Assembly (NCBI RefSeq): GCF_019139815.1
Contig: NZ_CP077079.1
Span: forward strand, 1,674,001-1,738,000
DNA from: Pseudomonas asgharzadehiana
GTDB taxonomy: Bacteria; Pseudomonadota; Gammaproteobacteria; Pseudomonadales; Pseudomonadaceae
Direction of reading: 5' to 3'
DNA: 64,000 nt
Shown here: piece after piece, positions 62,302 to 64,000 of the stretch
Numbering within the stretch: the stretch's first letter is position 1
How the letters are laid out: each line of letters opens with the position of its first letter
Program-made: the position numbers and the translations under genes
The notes under the pieces: model-generated
The model's input: only the letters and a program-made list of their open reading frames with translations
Told to the model about the DNA's origin: nothing
The model's database searches: none

Positions 62302-63594
62302 TTACCAGAGCGCGACGCTGTAGCTCACCAGCACACGCATTTCGTCCGCATCGCGGGCCGAGTAGTTGGAGCGGTACGTGGCATTGCGCAGGCGCACGGC
62401 CACGTCCTTGAACGTACCGGTTTGCACCACGTACTTGATCTCGGTGTTGCGCTCCCATTCTTTGCCGGTGTCGCCGTTCTTGAGTTTGATGTTGTCACCC
62501 GACAGGTAACGGCTCATGAAACTCAGGCCGGGGATGCCCAACTTGGCGAAGTCGTAGTCGTAGCGCGCCTGCCAGGAGCGCTCTTGGGCACCGGCGAAGT
62601 CGTTGATCTGCACAAAGTTGACCAGGTACGGGTCACTGCCGTCCACATACGGGAAGGCGCTGTCGCCGGACATGTGCTGGTAGCCGGCGCTGAGCTTGTG
62701 ACCATTAAGGGCATAGCTGAACAGGCCGTTGAGGGAAGTGTTGTCGATCTTGCCGCCACGGGCTGAACCGGTGTCATCACTGATGGCCAGGCGCAGGTCG
62801 GTGGCGAAGGTGCCGGGGCCCATGGGGCGGGCGGCGACCAGGCCGAGGAAGTGCTGGCGGTAGACGTCGTCGAGCTGGGCGAAGTGGTAGCTGCCGGTGA
62901 TTTTGTCGGCGAACTTGTAGTCCACGCCACCGAAGTTGAAATGCTTGCCGGTGGCGCCGCTGAGGAAGCGGCTGTTCTTGTTGTTGAGGGCGATGTCTTC
63001 GTAGTTGCTGTCGTCGCGGTCTTTGGCTTTATCCAGCCGACCACCGGTGAATACCAGGTTCTTGAATTCCTTGGAGGTCAGCAGGCCACCATTGAAGGTT
63101 TGCGGCAGGATGCGCCCGTCGTTGGGCTTGAGGATCGGCAGTTCAGGCATCAGCGAGCCGATTTTCAACTCGGTGGCGGAAATTTTCACTTTGCCGGTCA
63201 GGCCCAGTTTGGAGTATTCATCGGCGGCGCGGCCATCGTCGTGAGTGGGCAGCAGGCCGGTGCCGGTGCGGTCGGGGCTTGAGTCGAGCTTGACGCCGAG
63301 CATGCCCAGGGCGTCCACGCCAAAACCGACGGTGCCGTCGGTGTAGCCCGATTGCAGGTTGAGCATGAAGCCCTGAGCCCATTCGTCGCGCTTGGATTGC
63401 TGGGCACTGGTGCCGTCGCGGAAGTCGCGGTTGAAGTACATGTTGCGGGTTTCCAGGGTCGCGCTACTGTCTTCGAAGAAGGCAGCCTGGCTAAGCGGCG
63501 AAAAGCCGGCAAGTGCGGCGGCGCTGGCAAGGGCGGTCTGGGTCAGGCGGGAAAAACGAACAGGCGGGCAAGCGTGGGGCTGTGTCGACAGCAT
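62302..63594 (-). CDS. opdH: OprD-family outer-membrane porin (OpdH-like)
   Basis: The protein has 430 residues. Signal peptide ends LSQAA. FFEDSSATLETRNMYFNRDF and QQSKRDEWAQGFMLNLQSGY open the OprD-family barrel, with EWERNTEIKYVVQTGTFKDV near the end and a terminal aromatic residue (ALW). Its position directly before tctCBA and opposite tctD matches opdH of P. aeruginosa, the tricarboxylate-specific porin. An AAGAACAA Crc/Hfq-type motif precedes the start (63612-63619). Confidence 0.9.
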   Translation of the reverse strand: MLSTQPHACPPVRFSRLTQTALASAAALAGFSPLSQAAFFEDSSATLETRNMYFNRDFRDGTSAQQSKRDEWAQGFMLNLQSGYTDGTVGFGVDALGMLGVKLDSSPDRTGTGLLPTHDDGRAADEYSKLGLTGKVKISATELKIGSLMPELPILKPNDGRILPQTFNGGLLTSKEFKNLVFTGGRLDKAKDRDDSNYEDIALNNKNSRFLSGATGKHFNFGGVDYKFADKITGSYHFAQLDDVYRQHFLGLVAARPMGPGTFATDLRLAISDDTGSARGGKIDNTSLNGLFSYALNGHKLSAGYQHMSGDSAFPYVDGSDPYLVNFVQINDFAGAQERSWQARYDYDFAKLGIPGLSFMSRYLSGDNIKLKNGDTGKEWERNTEIKYVVQTGTFKDVAVRLRNATYRSNYSARDADEMRVLVSYSVALW

Positions 63595-63611
63595 CGTGGT
63601 GCACTCCGTTA

Positions 63612-63619
63612 TTGTTCTT
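63612..63619 (-). promoter_or_regulatory. Candidate Crc/Hfq site before opdH
   Basis: The minus strand reads AAGAACAA, an AAnAAnAA motif 18 bases before the opdH ATG. Confidence 0.45.
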
Positions 63620-63829
63620 ATTTTGGCGAAAACGCTTCGAGGCGTTTTTCGGGCGCTACGGTTGAGGTAGCTGGGCGGGCATGGCCTACCTTGTCTGGAT
63701 GCTAAAGGGCGAAGCTTTCATCAACCTTTCAATCGCCTTTCAATGTTTTCGGGCTTCACAGGGCAGGCGGCGCCTGTAAACTGCCTCGCAAAGCGTGGCA
63801 CTGACCACTTTCGAATAAGGTAGAAATCC

Positions 63830-64000
63830 ATGCGTGTCCTCCTGGTTGAAGACCATTTGCAACTCGCCGAAAGTGTTGCCCAAGCGCTCAAGAGCACGGG
63901 GTTGACCGTCGACGTGCTGCACGATGGAGTGGCCGCGGACCTGGCCTTGAGCAGTGAGGAATACGCGGCGGCGATCCTCGATGTGGGGTTGCCGCGCATG
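63830..64000 (+). CDS. tctD: Response regulator TctD, N-terminus only
   Basis: The 57 residues present, starting MRVLLVEDHLQLAESVAQAL, form the receiver domain: the acidic pocket VEDH and the phospho-acceptor Asp in AAILDVGLPRM. The rest lies beyond the window. Divergent from opdH, it is the expected activator of opdH-tctCBA with the TctE kinase. The 235-base gap holds its promoter and operator. Confidence 0.87.
   Translation, partial: MRVLLVEDHLQLAESVAQALKSTGLTVDVLHDGVAADLALSSEEYAAAILDVGLPRM

Overview
The window is chromosomal DNA from a fluorescent pseudomonad, most likely the Pseudomonas fluorescens group. The base composition is GC-rich. The intergenic REP palindromes have the fluorescent-Pseudomonas form GTGGGAGGGGGCTTGCTCCC. 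The gene set also points there: an EmhABC/TtgABC-type efflux operon with its TetR repressor and operator, a XenB-type xenobiotic reductase, PhaG, and an OpdH/TctCBA/TctD tricarboxylate uptake locus.

Layout. 1-2.7 kb: an HscC-type Hsp70 and its J-domain partner (cut by the window edge). 2.8-4.05 kb: an intact IS110-family element inserted inside a REP. 4.2-10.9 kb: the emhABC pump and divergent emhR. 11.2-13.8 kb: xenB, an MFS exporter and an ArsR regulator. 13.9-16.2 kb: ACP phosphodiesterase and ornithine-lipid synthesis (olsBA). 16.3-19.6 kb: a serine hydrolase with a small membrane protein, YceI, and a cardiolipin-synthase-like PLD enzyme. 19.6-25.1 kb: a subtilisin autotransporter and a periplasmic beta-glucosidase. 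25.3-27.3 kb: LemA with two TPM-domain proteins. 29.7-33.9 kb: a FecI/FecR/TonB-receptor surface-signalling unit with a Fur-like box. 34-38.7 kb: a DapA-family lyase, a class II aldolase and an XRE-cupin regulator, a SIR2-like DUF4917 protein and an iron alcohol dehydrogenase. 38.8-44 kb: an SDR, a LysR regulator and a CoA-transferase/HMG-CoA-lyase-type/MFS catabolic operon. 44-51.8 kb: transporters, LysR regulators, ogt and a HicAB toxin-antitoxin pair. 52-53.3 kb: an AT-rich membrane gene next to tRNA-Gly(CCC). 53.4-58.2 kb: phaG, rsuA, a chemoreceptor remnant, a CoA hydrolase and ung. 58.2-64 kb: abrB-tctA-tctB-tctC-opdH, with divergent tctD running off the end.

The most striking structure is in the IS110 element. 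The 200 bases upstream of its transposase fold on paper into two stem-loops. Their loop sequences match, base for base next to an AG/CT core, both the IS ends and the interrupted REP target. This is the arrangement expected of a bridge RNA. Joining the two flanks restores a perfect REP, which fixes the element ends at 2809 and 4050.

Most remaining regions are ordinary accessory and housekeeping chromosome. Regulatory sites that can be read directly include the EmhR operator, a near-consensus Pho box between olsB and the serine hydrolase, paired inverted repeats upstream of the arsR gene and between the aldolase and its XRE regulator, a Fur-like box, and Crc/Hfq-type AAnAAnAA motifs ahead of opdH and tctC.
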